Shown piece by piece: positions 12,701-27,700 of a DNA stretch of 64,000 bases. Numbering within the stretch: position 1 is the first letter of the stretch; each line of letters starts with the position of its first letter. Origin of the DNA: DATMRF01 sp035566435 (lineage in GTDB: Bacteria > Verrucomicrobiota > Verrucomicrobiia > Limisphaerales > UBA8199); contig DATMRF010000080.1 of assembly GCA_035566435.1 (NCBI GenBank), positions 1 to 64,000 on the forward strand. Direction: 5' to 3'. The position numbers and the translations under genes are program-made. Under the pieces are notes generated by a model, which saw only the letters and a program-made list of their open reading frames with translations, searched no databases and had not been told where the DNA came from.

Positions 12701-15700
12701 CCGGTAATATAGATGTTAAAATAGGTCGGTGTGCCATCGGTCCGCGGGTCCATGATGTGGTGGTTGGCATCGAGGAACTGGAAGCTGATGCTGCCGTAGA
12801 TGGACAAAATAGGCGCGCTATTCTCCCCGCCGCCCGGCACCGGGACGTCCAAAAGGAACAGGATAGCCGCCTGCCCAGCCTGAACTTTGCTCAGGTCGGC
12901 AAAGATGGTCGCCTTGAGACTGAGCGAATCGCCAAAAGTCAACGTGCCGTTCAGCAGGATTTTCACCCCGATGCTGCCCGTAACCGGGTCCTTCACCAGA
13001 GCGATAGTCACATCGACGTCGGCTTTGAAAGTGTCCTGGCTCAAGAACAAGTCGTAAAGGGTGGCCCCGGCGTGGATTTGGAGCGGAGGCTGGAAGACGT
13101 CTGCGATGCTGGTTGGCGGGTGCGCGTGGAAAGTGGCAATCTGCTGCACCAACTCGGCGGTCCAGGTGGCCAGGTCCTGCTTAAGCGGTGGCTGATAGCG
13201 TCCGCCCCGCAGATCGCGTGGGTCGGTCGGTGTTGGCAGGTCCAAGCCGAAATCGATACCACCGCGGAAATTGGTTAGCGTGATCCCGAATTGCGGCAGA
13301 ATGGTCAGGGGGATAGGCGCCTCGATGTAGAAGGAGAGCGGGCCATAATCGCAAATCGCCAGGCGCATACCGACCGTCCCGAGGCCAGGCAGGTCGAGGC
13401 TGCCCTGGATGGCGCCGTAGAAGATCGTGCTGACCACAGGAGTCGTGCTGTCGGTCGAGCTTATCACGTTGCCCTGGGAGTCAAATTTCACCGTGCCAAT
13501 GATCACCGTCGCGTTGAGCGTGCCGCCCATCAGCGTGCCGCCGATGCTGATGCCGCCGCCGTCGATCGATTCAATCGGGTTCTTGCCTGCCAACAGCTTG
13601 GCGACGTTGATCCTGACCCCGGTGATGCTCCCGCTGAAGGTAACCGTGCTGGGCATCCAACTCGGGGAAGAAACTGTGGCCGAAAGGATAATGTCGAACT
13701 GATCCGGGTGGTTATTGAAGTCAGCCCAACTCAGGGCGACTGCCAGGTCGCGCAACGGGAGCCACGCGGGCAGCCCGACATCGCCGCCCGAGGTATTGGA
13801 GCCCACGCTGAGCGCCACCACGAAGTTGGCTTTGGCCACCACGCTGCCATTGCCCTCGATGGCGAAGTTGCTGGCGCCGCCGGTAAGATGCAGTGGCCCG
13901 GCATTTATTGCCGCCGACAGGCCGTACGTCCCGGGGGTGGCTCCGCCACCAAAGCTCAGGAAGTCCTGGTTGGCGGCCGCTTCTGGATTGAGCGCGACAT
14001 TGTTCGCCGTCAACGTCAGGTATGTACCGAAGACGATGGAGACGTTGCCCGCGCTAATGGTGAAGTTGTTGAAGCTGATGTTGGACGGAACCGACAGCGG
14101 ATGGGCCAGGTTGATCTTGAAGCTAAGGTCAAACTTCGCGTCGAGGTTGGTGAAGGTCGCGGAGAACGGGCCCGCGTTCAGCCCTAGTGTGTCCTCCTTG
14201 ATCTCGAGTTGAACGGAAAGAGTCCCGTCAGGCGCGAAATTGAAGTTGTGGAAGCTAAAATCAGGCACTGTGAGGGTCAGCGGCCCCAGGGTGTGCGTCG
14301 AAGCAGCCCCACCCCCACCCCCCAGCGGTCGGGGGATGGCTTGGGCCGAGCTGCTGGTGCTGTCCGGCAAAATCGAGAAGTCCTGCACCACCAGGCCCTG
14401 GCCGTTGTCCAGCGCAAAGCCGTCCGCTCCACCGAAGTGGAAGTGCAGGTCGGCAGTGATGCTGATGTAGAGCTTGTTGTTGACGTAAAGCGAGACTGTG
14501 CCGGCGGTGATGCCGATTTGAGTTACAGCCGGGTTGGTGGGGTTGGGCCCAACAGTGACATTGGCGGCCGTGATGACCACCATGCCGCCGAACGAAAGGC
14601 TCAGGTTGCTCACCGCCAGGCTCCAAGGCGTTGCTCCGGCCGTTGGGGCATACGTCACCGAGCTGGCGCTGATCGTAAACAACGTGTTGCCGCTGGAAGG
14701 ATCCTTAAAGACGATGCTGGCATTCGTGGCGACTTGGGAGTTGCCATTTTGGGTGATATTGGCGGCGGTAATGGTGATGATGTTGCCAATGGTGATGCTG
14801 CCGTTGCTGACGGAAACGCTGTTGAACGCCCCGTTGGCCTGAGTGAAGACTTCCGTGTCGAGGAACGTCACCGGCACGGTCGTATTGCCCACCGCGATTG
14901 TCTCGCTAATCGCGGAGGTGGTCGTGTTGCGGCGAACGGTCAAAGTCGCCTGCGCGTTCGTGCCGGGGAGGGTGACGCTAGCCGTAGCCGAGACGTAAAG
15001 GGCGTAGCCGTCGCCCGTCGGGTTGGCCGAGTCGGTGAGCATCACCAGGCCCAACTGGCCGCTGGTGATGTTAATCGACGAGGAGAGACTCGAGGCCGTC
15101 ACGCCACCGCTGACATTGGCGGCGCCGATCAAGGTCTTCGTCTGCGTGCCCGTCACGGTCTGGCTGAAGGAGAACAGGCCGCTCACCGTAAAGGTCACCG
15201 CCGAACCCGCGTTGATCGTCAGGGTGAGGCCGCCGCCGAGGCTCGTGATATTGCGCTGGTCGGCTGTGCCGTTGGTGCCGTCGGTGAACTGGATCGGGAT
15301 GGCCGTGCCGCCGACGGTAACCGAGTCCGTAACGGCAGCGCCGGTCGTATTGATTTGGAGCGACGCCGTGCCGGTCAGTGTGAAGGCATCCGGCAGGCCA
15401 TGGACGGTGATGCTGCCTAGCGTAGCCACCAACGCATAAGTGGACCCGCTGTTGTTGGTGTTCTTGTAAATCACAACGCCGAGCCGCACGTTCGAGAATT
15501 GCAGGCCGAAGGTGGGAGTGCCCAGATAAGCGCTGTTGACGGAGACGCCCACCAGGATTTTGCTCTGGCCTGGATGCGCCGCATCGGGCGCCTGTTGGAA
15601 GGTTACCGCGGCCTGGTTGAGCGTCAGGAAATTCGCGATGTTCAACGTCGCAACGCCTTCAATATCGGTCGTGCCATCCTTCAAGCCGCCAAAGTTCAAG

Positions 15701-18700
15701 GTGACCGGGCCGGTCGATGTTTGCACCGTGGTGGGCACGCCCGCGGCGGTCGTATCCAGGCCGGTATCGTACTTCACCGTGAGGTTGGCATTCGAAAGCG
15801 ACAGGCTGGGCACACCGTTTAAGGCGATGCTGCCAGCGGATGTGACCACCGCGAAACTGGTGGGGCTGCCCGGCACGCTGTGGATCAGTAATTGCAGGCT
15901 GGCGGGGGCCGACTGACTGCCGATCGTCAAATTGATGTCACTGGTCCCAAGTACCACCGCCACGTTGGACGCGAGCACAACCAGGTAGGCCCCGTTTGGA
16001 TTCTGTGAATCAGGCAGCTTCTGGAATATAAAATTGCCGGTCAGCGAAGCGAATCCACCGATAGACAGGCTCACCCTGCCCTCGACATCCAACACCTGGG
16101 CATTTCCGGTGGACCTGAAATCCAGCGCGATGGTCTGACTGCCGGCCAGCACGGCCAATGGGTTGCCGGTTGCCAGGCCGTTGTCGGTCACCGGCGTACC
16201 GGTCGTGTTGACCCGGACCACCAGGCCGCTGGCGCTTAAGCTCACGCCCGGCACCCCCGTCAACGTGTCGGTGCCGCCGTTGGCTACCAGCGCGTAGCCA
16301 CCGCCGTTGTTGAAAACCATGCCCAGACTGGCACCGGTGATGGATACGCCCGCAAAACTGCTCCCGTTGGTGACGCCAACGGTCGCGGTGACATTAACCG
16401 CACCCAGGGTAAAGCCGTTGCTTGTTTTGGTGATCGTGAAGTCGCCGCCAAGGTGAGCAAACGTGCCAACTTGAATAGCCAGGCCGGTCGCCGAGAACTG
16501 CATCACGTCGGTATAATAGCTGGCGACCACGCCAGCGTTGGCCGGCAAAGCGCTGTGGAAGGTCAGGATCGTGCGTCCGTTCGCATCCAGGCTGCGCGTA
16601 AACGTGTTTGCGCCGCTCGCTGCTTCAGTGTAATTCGTGACTGTGCTTCCACTCGTTACCTGCAGCACGATTACGCTGGCCGCACTGGGCGTTTGACTAA
16701 GCGTCATCGTCGCTCCCGGAGTATTCTGAGGGGCGTCGGTGACCAGAGAATTAAAGCTCATCGGCACGGCAGTGCCACTGACGTTAATCGTTTCGCTGAC
16801 CGCGCGGCCGGCGTTGGTGACGCGCAGTTCCAAACGACCCGAAACGCTCAAGTCCGACGCGCCAAGATTAATGGCGGCATTGCCGGAGACATCCAGCGCG
16901 TAAGTGCTCGTGGAAGCCGTGGTATAGAGCGCCAGCGCCAGGGTGCCGTTATTAATGCCAAACCCGGTGGTGCCGACGCTCAGGCTAACCCCGGTAGCTC
17001 CGACCAGTAGTTTGCTGTTACCACTGGGGTCAACGGTTCTGGTGATGGCAAAGGTCCCTGACAGGTGGGCCAGCTCGTTACCGGAGCCGTCCTTGACTAA
17101 CAGCCCGGCGCTGCCTTCTACATCAATCAACTGGCGCTCGTCAGCCGAACCATTGGAACCGTCCGTGAAACTGACGGTGACGGGGCTGGGGCTGCCCGGA
17201 ACCGGAATCTGCCTGGTAAGCGCCTGGCCGGTCGTGTTAACGCGCACCGCAAGTGTCGCCGGTGTCGTAAAGTTGCCGGCGGTAGGGTCATAGAGCGCCA
17301 GCACGCTAATGCCGGTGAGGCTGGCAGTGCCGCTGGCGGTCAACGCGTATGTCGGAGACGCCCCTGCCTGGCGGAAGAGCACCAAACCGAGCTGGGAGAT
17401 GGTCAGGTTCAAGCCAGTGCCGTTGCTGCCGACCAAAGCGGTCACGCTCGTCGCCGCAATATCAATCTCGGTAGTCGTTTGCCCGCTCGCGGTCGAGGTG
17501 GCCTGAGTGAAACTGAAGTTGCCGTCGAGCGAGAGGAAATTGGCAATCTGAAGATGAAGGGGACTCGCGGCAAACGACAGAGCCAGGTTGGTTCCATCCG
17601 CCACCCCCGCCGGCACCTGGCCGTCCGCAAAATGCACTGCGACGTTCCCGCCCGGCGTCGGGATGCTTTCCGTGACGGCACTGCCGGTGGTGTTGAGCCG
17701 AACCCGGCCAGTGGCGGTAATGGTCAGGGCGTTCAAACCGTTCAACGCCAGCGTTCCGGAAGCGTCCAAGGCGTACCCGTTATTGGCATTAGTATAAAGG
17801 ACCAGGCCCAGCGTTCCATTGGTGATGCTGACCCCGAGCGTGCCGTCGCCCAGCGAGGCAGTTACGCCGCTGGCGCCAATCAGCAGCTTCGTTACACCGG
17901 ATTCAACGACTTTTGTAAATCCGAAGTTGCCGGTCGCCTGCAGGAACGAGCCGATCTGGACCTTGACCCCGGTGGCCAGGGCTTGGCTCACATTGCCGTC
18001 AGCGAGGGTAAACGTCACGGGGATGGTCGTGCCGTTGACGTTGATGTTCTCGCTGATGGCGCGCCCGGTCGTATTGACGCGAACTTCAAGGTTGCTTGCC
18101 GTCAGCCCCAAGTCACCGAGCAAGCCGAGAACGGCAAAGGTGCCCTGGGCGTCGAGGGCGTAATCAACCGGGGAGTCATTGTAAACGGCCAGGCCGAGAT
18201 TGGCATTGGCGAGCTGGAGCCGGGGTCCAGTCGGGTCGCCAATAGTCAGGCTCACGCCGGTAATCCCCAACAGCATCTTGCCGCTGGCTCCCCCCTGGAA
18301 CAACAACGAGGCGCCGTCCGCATCCAGTGTCGCCAGCGATTGGCTAGCCGGGCCAAGGCTCGCGTGGATGTGCTGCAGGCTTAATTGCATGTTCTGAGAA
18401 GCCAAATCGTATGTGCCGGTCAAGCCGTTGCCCCCGATGGGTGAGGTGATGGAAGCGCTCACCGCCGCGCCCAACGAGAGGGATGCCGAAGTGACCTGGA
18501 AACCGACGGTACCGGTCAGCGGGCTGCCGCTGGTGTAAACCAGGTTGTTAATCGACAAGCTGCCACCGTTGAAAGTCAGTAAATTGGCCACCGTAACGTT
18601 CGCGAGTGCCAAAGTTGCCGAGTCGAAGGTGAAGCCGGTGCGCGTGAGCTGCAGATTGGTAACGGTCAGCGCCGGCAGACCGGGGATTGGCAGGAGCCTT

Positions 18701-21700
18701 GCGGTGGCGCTTGGAATGGTAGCCAGGATACTCGGAGCGCCGGGTGTGATGCTAATGGTTCCGGCGGCGTCGATCTCCAACAGATTGGTACCGCTGCCGT
18801 TGCCTATCGTCAGGACCAGGTTGGTAATGTTGATAGTAAACTGGCCCGTCGGATTGGCGCCCGAGAAAGCCGCCTGCGCATTCACCGTTCCGCTGAACGT
18901 CACTGGTGAGCCGGGGAACAAACTGACGGTTCCGGACAGGATGATACGGCCGGTAACCGGCGCAGCGGCATTGGTAATATCCACCGTGAAGGGACTCCCG
19001 GCAGTCAGGCCTTGCGCGACGAGGCTCGGCCCGGTAATCGAGAGGAAACTGCCTATAGTGATAGGAGTGTTGTTTGCGCCGGTGGCATATAGAACGGCCA
19101 GCGTACCGCTGGTCCAAGTGCCGAGGCTCGTTCCGTTATAATTATTGACGGTGAGGGCGAGGGTCGTGGGATTGAGCGTGTAATCAGCGGGGTTTAGCAC
19201 GGCGGTCGTGCCATTATCCACGCTCAATACCACAATCGGCGTGCTCCCATTTTGCGGGGTGCTGCTCAGGGTCATATTCACCGGGAAGGCATCAGTGGAC
19301 CTGACGGTCTTCGTGTCGGTGACGCTCAAACCCGGCGTAAATGTCAGGCTATTGAACGTGAACCCGGTGCGGGTGATGTTGAGGTTGGTCACCTGCGCGT
19401 TGGCGAACCCGGAGAATAGCTTGGCTTGGACGGTGGCTACGGGCACCGACGCAATCGTGCTTTGACCCGGTTGCAGCCGGACCTGCCCGGCGTGGATGAC
19501 CAGCGCGTCGCCCAGCGAAAGATCCAGCGCTGTGATCGTAATCGTCAGCACGACGCCTTTGGTCGTATCGAAGTCGTAACTGCCACTGACCTGGCCGAGT
19601 TGCGCCGTCAGCAAACTCAGGCCGGGGAACAGCTTCACGTTGGTTGCGTTCAGCGTGAAGGTCCCGTGTAGTTCCGGTGTGACGTTCAGGGCATCGGGAC
19701 TGGTCGGGTCAACAGCATAGGTTACCGATACGGTCCCGGCGGTCGGTACCGTGCCGGTGAAATGCAAATGGTTCTGATTGTCAATGGTGTACTGGTCCGG
19801 GGTGATGAGCTGCGGCGTCGCATTGGCAGCGGTCCCCGTCAGAAACACCGAGACGTTGTTTCTATCCTGCGGCGGATGAGCGAGCGGCAGGTCAGTGGCC
19901 GGAGGGGTCGGAAGCGTGAAGGTATCGGTTACGATGCCGCCGGAGCTGTAGCCGAAGTTCTGCAAGTTCAAGGTCAGGCTGTCATACGTCAGGAAACTGG
20001 CGAAACTATTGCTGGACTGCGGCACCTGAACGGTCACGCTGCCGATTACAAAGCCGCTCTGGAGCAGTTGGAAATTGGTCACCTTAGCCTGCAGGTTAGG
20101 GAACTGCGGGAAGGTCATCGTGGCCAAAGGCACAATGGCCATGACCGGCTTGCCGGGAGTGACAATGATTGGGCTGGCTGCCGAGCCGGCTTGCAGCTTG
20201 AGAGCCTCGCCTAACGTGAGCTCGACATCGGTCAGGCTCAAGGTCAGCGCGCCGCTCGGGCTCACGCCGTCGAAGTTTGAGAAATTGAAGGTTGCGCTAC
20301 CGGTAATGTGGCTGGTCAGGAAACCGCTGACCGGGAACAAGCTGAGATTGGTCACGTTGGCGGTCACGCCAGGACCGACCGTAATGCTGGGCGTCGAGCC
20401 GTAGGTAACATTTACCGGACCGCCGGAGATCACAATCGAATCGGCACTGAGAACATATCCCAGCTTAGCGTTCGTGATTGTGAGCGAGGCGCTGTCGAAC
20501 TGGAAGCCGTCGTTCCGGATTTTGAGATTGCTGATACCGGGGCCTGTGCCTGTGCCAAAGAGCGGCGACGAGACGGACGCCGATAATGTGGAAGTGGTGA
20601 AGCTTTGTCCGGGGGTGTATGTGATTGTGAACGGAGCAGTGGATGCGATCGTGAGCGCGTCGCCGAACTTCAGCGTCAACTGACCGATGGTCACGGTGAA
20701 TTTCCCGGTGCCGAAATCGTAGTTCCCACCAATCGTCGAGAGGTTGGCGCTGAAACTCTGCCCGGAGAACAGGACGGCATTGGTGGCGGAAATTGTGACC
20801 TGCCCGGACGTGCTGGTGAGATTCGTGCCGCTCAAATGGATGGTGGCAAAGGTGAGGAACCCGCCCAGGCTGACATTGGTATAATCCTGACTGACGCTGA
20901 AGGTGCCGGAGCCGGCGCTCACGGAGAGGCCCTTAAGGATGGAATTCAGCTCGCCGAACGGGGTAGTGATCCCGGTGATGGTGACAGTGGGGTTTTGGTT
21001 CGCGGGCAAGCTCAGCGAGACCACCGTGTTGCCCACGGCTACCTGCTCGTTAACAGCAGCATTGCTGGTGTTGACCGAGACCTGCGCGGTCGCCGCGAAA
21101 CCGCCCACGCTGGCGGTGCCGCTGGCGATCATGGCATAGCTCGTATCCGAATAAATGACCAGGCCCAGCGTCCCGTTAGACACGCTGGCGGAGGAGCCTG
21201 CGCTCGCCGTGCCCGTCACGCCAGTGGCGCCAATGAGCATCTGGTTGCTGCTGCCCAAGGTCAGGCCAAAACGACCCGACAAACTGGCAAAAGCCAGACT
21301 CAGGGTTAGTTGGCCCGAAACGTTCTTGATGTTCCGCTGATCGAGCGAGCCATTGCTACCATCGGCGAAGCTCAAATTCACCGAACTGCCCGGCGTCGGC
21401 ACGCTCTCCTGGACCGCCAGATTGGTGGTGTTGATCATCACTGACCCGCTCGCCATCAGCGAGAACCCGGCCGGCGGCAAACCGAGAAGAGTCAGGCTGC
21501 CGCTGGCCATCAGGGCGTAACTGACGGAGCTGCCCGTTCCGCGGTATATCACCAGGCCGAATTGGCCATCCGCTGGACCGGAGGCCGGTTGGCCAATCTG
21601 CACTCCGAAACTGGACGTTCCGACCAGGGCGACGACGGATGTGCCGCCGATCATGAGTTTAGTCTGAGTCGGATTGTTGGGATCGCCGGTGATTTGCTCC

Positions 21701-24700
21701 GTGAACGAGAAGCTGCCGCTTATCCGGGCGAAACTGGCAAGGTACCAAGGGTTGGCGGCGAGGATGGTCATCTCGATGTCAGTCGTATCGGCCGCGGTGG
21801 CAAATCCGCTGAAGTCGAACGACATGGTGGCGCCCGTTGACGTCGTGATCGTGGCGCCGGCTACTAATGTATTGAGGGCTGCACCGGTTAACCCAGTGTG
21901 ATTTATCTTAACCCCGCCGTTGAGAGTACCTGGCAACCCGAGAACCGAAGTCAGGCTTAGGGGCAGGTTTAACGCCAGTGCCCCGTTGGCAATCAGCGCG
22001 TAAGTCGGCGTAGTGCCGGCCGGTTTTTGGAGGACAAAAGCGATATTGGCGCCCGAGACGGTTACGTTGGTGTCGGGCGTCCCCAGCGTCGCCGTGACCT
22101 GGCTTGCGCCAAAGAGCCACAACGGAGTGCCGTTGTGGCTGGTGGAGATGAAAGCGAAATTGCCCTGCAAACTGACAAAGCCCGCAATCGAAACGGTCAC
22201 CGGGCCACCCTCCACGTCCTCGATGATTGTGCCATCGGCGAAGTTTACCCCTATCGAGCCACCGTTGGGGGTGGCAATGCTCGCAATCGCAACAGCGGCG
22301 CGGGTCGTGTTCACTTTCAGGCTCAAGTTTCCCGCGCTCAGGCTCAGGCCAGTGATGCCTTGCAGCGAGTCGGTTCCGCCGTTCAAGACCAGCGCATACC
22401 CGCTGCCGGTAATCACCAAACCGAAGCTGGCGCCGGTAATTGAAAGTCCCGTGAAGTTCGTGCCGTCGGTAATACCGGCCTGCACATTCACATTTGCCGC
22501 GCCCACGGTGAGCTGCGAAGCGGTCCTGGTTACGATGACATCCGCGGAGATCGTCGCCAAATTGCCCACCCGTAAGGTCAACCCGCTGGCGGTGAACTGG
22601 GTGATGTTCGTCCCGACCCAATAGGTCACGCGAATCGTTGCGCCCGCGGCAGGCTGGTTGCCCGTCGTGAAGGTAAGCGTCTGGCCCGCCAGTGTGTACT
22701 TTGAGCCATCCAGTGTCGTGGTCGATCCATTCTGCATTACGGTCACCAGAACGCCCACCGGTTTGGTGGTCGCGTTGAATGGGCTGGAATCAAAGGGAGC
22801 TTGCGATAAGGTCATTGAAGTGCCGTTCCACTGAGCCGTATCAATGACCTGGCCAACCTGGAACGGAACGGCGGTGCCGTTCACATTAATAACGCTATTG
22901 ACCGGCGCACCGCTCGTATTGACCTGGGCGGTTATGGTGCCGCTAACGCTCAAGTCGCCAACGCTGCTCCCGGTGAGACTTACCGTACCTGAGGCGTTCA
23001 GCGAGTAAGTGACGCCACCCGCATTATCAATATAAATCCCCAAGGCGAGCATGCCGTTGACTAAACCCAGGTCGGCACCCGGGATGTTGGCGTCGGCGAC
23101 CACATTGGTCGCGCCAATCAACAGTGTGGTCAGGCTCGCGGAATTGGTCTTGGTAATGCGGAGGCTGCCAGAGGCCGTGATGAACGTGCCGATGCTCAAT
23201 CCACCTGGAGCCACCGTCCCTTCGACATCCAGAACGTTGTCGCCGGTGGCGAAGTCCAACACCACAGAACCACTGCCCACAGGGATCGTCTGTGTCTGGA
23301 CCGCCCCAGTTGTATTGGCGCGGATGGCCAGGGTGACGCTATTGAGCGTCAAAGTGTTGGCCGGCATCCCGACTAGTGACGCCGTCCCGCTGGCTTTCAG
23401 CGCGTAGGTGGGCGCCGCCTGGGTGGTCAGTTTCGTATCCGTCTTCGAAACCAGCACCAGGCCCAGGCTCGCGCCCGTAATGTTCAAGCCATGGGTTTGG
23501 CTTGCGTCCCCAACAAAGGCCGAGGTGATCGACGCGCCGATCAGCATCTGTGTTGTCGTCACCGTTCCGGAAACCGTCGGCGCCTGTTTCTGGAAGCTGA
23601 ACGACCCGGTCAAAGAAGCGAAGCCAACGATGCCGAGCGTACCGCTATTGACGCTGACGCTGAACGGAACCGGCGTGGTGGCGTTGAACGGCATGGGGAA
23701 TGTGCCTCCAGATGCCAGTGGCACATTATCCTGCACCGCCTGGTTCATCGTATTGACCTGCAGTTCCGCATTTCCGGTAAGGTTCAGCACGTTGCTGAAC
23801 CCAACCAGAGCCACCGTCCCTTTGGCATCCAAAGCGTAGCCGGTGCCGCTGGCGTTGGTATCGATCACCAGGCCCCCCGCCGCCCCGGTCACCTGCACGC
23901 CCGCAGTCGGGTTGCCTTGCGCATCGGACGCGCCCAGGAATGCATTCACGCTGTCCACGCCGACGAGGAGTTTAGTATCGCTCCCCTGCACCTGCTTGGT
24001 GACTTTAAAGTTTCCGCTGACTTGCACCTGCCCGGCCACTCCTAATTGCAGCCCTGAGCCGGAAACTTCACCGGCATCGGTCGCCGTGAAGTTAATGGTG
24101 ACATTGTCGCCCGGCGTGCTGCTGAGGCTGATCGTGTCGTTGACGTTGCCAACAATCGTGTTGAGCTTTACCGCAACGGTCCCACTCAGCGTCAAGCTGT
24201 TCGCGGGAAGCCCCACCAGCGCCACGCCGCCGCTGGCGACCAGCGCGTAGGTGATGCCGGAGGCGGCATAGCGCACATCCAGGCCCAACGTCGCATTCGT
24301 TACCTGCAACCCTACGGCGCTGCTGCCCGAGCCGGCGCCGATGAAAGCGCTGGCGCCCTTTGCCCCGACCAGCATCGTCGCCGCCGTCGAACCGTCACCT
24401 TGCGGCGTGTAACTGAACACCATGCCCCCGGCGTGCACACTGGCGAATGGCAGCGTCAAATCGAACTGCTCCAGGGTCAGTTTGAGTGCCTGGGTGCCGA
24501 AATCGTACGAGCCAAACAACGCCAGTCCGGGTGGATTGTCCGTCGTGTTAAGCGGGTTGTGACTAATAGCAGCGGTCACACCGGAGCCAAGGTTCAAGGA
24601 CGCGCCCGAACTGTTAAGCTGCACCGTCCCGGTCAACCCGCCACCGCTGCCGCTGGTATAATCGATATTGGTAAACGTGATGGTAGGGGCGCTGACGCTC

Positions 24701-27700
24701 AACAGGTTGCCCAGCACGATCCCGTTGCTTAACGTTACGCTGGCGTTATCGATGCTGAATCCATTGAAGGTATTCGCCTGGTTCGGCACCGCTCGGGTAA
24801 TAGTCAGTTTCGAGACACTCGCCGCGAGACCGTTGAGCGGTAATATGGTGGCTGTGGCGTTGGTGATGACGGCGATTGTGCTCTGGCCCGGGGTGATCAC
24901 GATAGACGGCGACGTGATTCTCAGCAGCCCGGCGATGGTCATCTGAAAGCTCGTCACCGTGATCGTCAAATTCCCTGTCGAACCGCTGCCGGATAAATCG
25001 AAGCTGACCTGACCGTTGCCGCTGGACGTAAAGGCCGCGTTCCCAGGGAACAAATGCACATTGTTGAAGCTTGCCGTTATACTCCCGCTGACCGGCTGCG
25101 GTTGAGTCATATCGACGATGAAATCAGCTCCGGTGGTCGCGCCCGCCAGGTGAACTCCCAGGCTGTCAAAGCTCAGGAAGCTCCCGAGTCCGCCGCTCGA
25201 ACCCGGCCCGGTGACCGTCAGGTCTGCGCTCGTGAAGTCGAGGCCCGTCCGCAGCAACTTCAGTGACGCAATCTGCCCGTGCAGGTGCTGGCCGGCGAAA
25301 TCCGCATCGACCGCGGCGCCGCTGACCGTTGCCATAATCGTCTGGCTGGGCTGCAAGTTTACTCCGGTCAGATGAATCGTCACCGTGTTCGCCAGTACCA
25401 CATCCATCGCTGGGATGCTCACCGTCAACCGCATCCCATTTGCACGATCAAATGTGCCCGTCACGCTGGCGAGGCGCGCCTGGATGAACTGCATGCTGGG
25501 GAACAGGACGAGGTTGGCCGCCTGCAGGCTGATCGTGCCGCCGAACGACGGCGAACCGCCATAATTGAAGACGAAATTGGAAACGGTGACCTGCAGGCTG
25601 TCGAACGACGCGATGCTGCCAATCGCCGAGCCCGCGCCCGCAGTTGTGTTGAAAGTGAAACTGCCGACACTGAAACCGGTCTGCAGGATTTGGAAGTTGT
25701 TCAGCGTGACGGTGCCGAGATTGCTGAACATCGGCAGGCTGAGCGTCGCCGTCGGCACCACGGCCATAATGCTCTGGTCCGGCGTTATGGTTATGCTCGG
25801 AATGGAAAGCTGTATCGCGTCGCCTGCTTTGAGGCCTAAGTTCTGAATCGCAATCTTGAGCCGGCCGGAAAGGCTGGCCCCGTCAAACCCGCCAAAGTCA
25901 TAAGTAGCCGTAACCGACCCAACGCTCGTTTGGATGAAGCCCCCGTTGGGGAACAACTGCAAGCCCTGCATCGTCAACGTCAGCGTGGGTGTCGTCGTTG
26001 AACTGCCATTGCTGATGTCCGACGGCCCGGAGTGGTTGTAGGTGACGTTGAACGGCCCATTCCCCAATGCAAGGCTAATTTGCGACACGCTCAGGATGTT
26101 CCCGAGCTGCTGGTTGTTCGCGGTCAGACTGACGCTGTCGAAGCTAAACCCGTCGGTGCGCAGCACGAGGTTGGTGACGGTACCGGTGACGGAGCCGAAC
26201 TGAGGCGACGTTGCCGTAACGCTGAGGAGCGTCGCCAGGGTCTGCGGCGCGGTCGAACTGCTATGGACGTACTGCACCGTGGCGGTCGGCACATTCACCA
26301 ATAACGCCTCGCCCAGGCTCAAAGACAGGTTGTTAACCACCACGCTGAAGTTAGACGTGCCGTCGCTGTTGAAGACGATCTGGCTTCCGGCTCCGATGCT
26401 GCCAATCGTGGCGCTGAAACTCTTGTTCGGGAAGAGCGCCCCGCCGGCAGCGCTCAAGGTAATTGTGCCCACCCAATTGCTGGTGCCGGCGTTGAAAGTG
26501 AGATCCCCGGTAAGACTGACCGTGTCAATCTTCAGGAAATCACCCAGGGTGATATGGTCAAAATTCTGGCTGACCGAAATGCTGGTTTGCCCGTTGCTAG
26601 TGGCGGTGACCGTCAGGTTCTGCAGGAAGGCGTTTAGTTCGGGGAACGGCGTGGTGATGCCGCTGATCGTCACCTGTTGGAAAGCGACGCCCGTGGTCTG
26701 GTTGGCTACCTGGCTGGAAGTGAAAGTGATGGGGATGTTCGGCGTGACGCCGGTGACAGTTTCGCTGACCGCCGCAGTCGTCGTATTGCGAAGCACCGTC
26801 GCCGTCGCTGTCCCGCTGCCCGCAAGAACGCTGACCGTGCCGCTGGCGGTGAAGGCGTAGCCGGCCGACAGGCTGGTTAGATTATTCCAGTACATCACCA
26901 GGCCCAGGGTGCCATTGGTAAGCGCAGCGCTTGTAGTCCCATCATTGGCCGAACCGGTGATATTGCTGGCTCCGATCAGAATCTTGGTCTGAGCGGCCGT
27001 GGCGCTGGAGCTATATGAGAAATTGCCCGACAGCGTCGCAAAGCTGCCGAAAGTGAACTTTACGGTGCCGGCAAGGCTCTGCAGGCTCGGACCGGCCGCC
27101 AGATTGACGCTGACGAACCCGCCTGGAGTCGAGATCGTCTCGTTGACCGGGTTGCTGGTGGTGTTGACCTGGAGGGAGCCGGTAACTGTGGCTGAAATAT
27201 CCGCCGGCAACCCTACCGCGCTGATGGTGCCTGAGGCAGACAGGGCGTAAGTGGTCGTTAAAGCCGCGCTGTCCCGGTAGATGACCAACCCGAGCTGCCC
27301 ATTCGCGAGCTTCAGGCCGAAGCTCGTACCGTCGGACGAACCGATGAAGGTGCTGACGTTGCTCACCCCCACCAGGAGCTTAGTCACCGTGGCGCTCACG
27401 GCCTGCCGTGTGAACGCGAAGCTGCCGCTCAGGGTCACGGCCGCGGCTGACAGGTTCGTGGCGCCGACCGAAACTGACCCGGTTCCCTCAATGTCCTGAA
27501 CCGTCCCGGCGCCGAGACCCGAGAAATCCAGAGCGACGTTGCCGGCCGGCGTATGCAACGTGGTGGTTGGACTCACCAGCGAGCCAACATCCAGACCGCT
27601 GTTGTTGAGCTTAACCATCACGCTGGAGAGGTTAAAACTCAGACCGCTCGGGAGTCCGTTGAGCCGGTCTGCCCCTCCCTTAGCTACCAGCGCATACGTC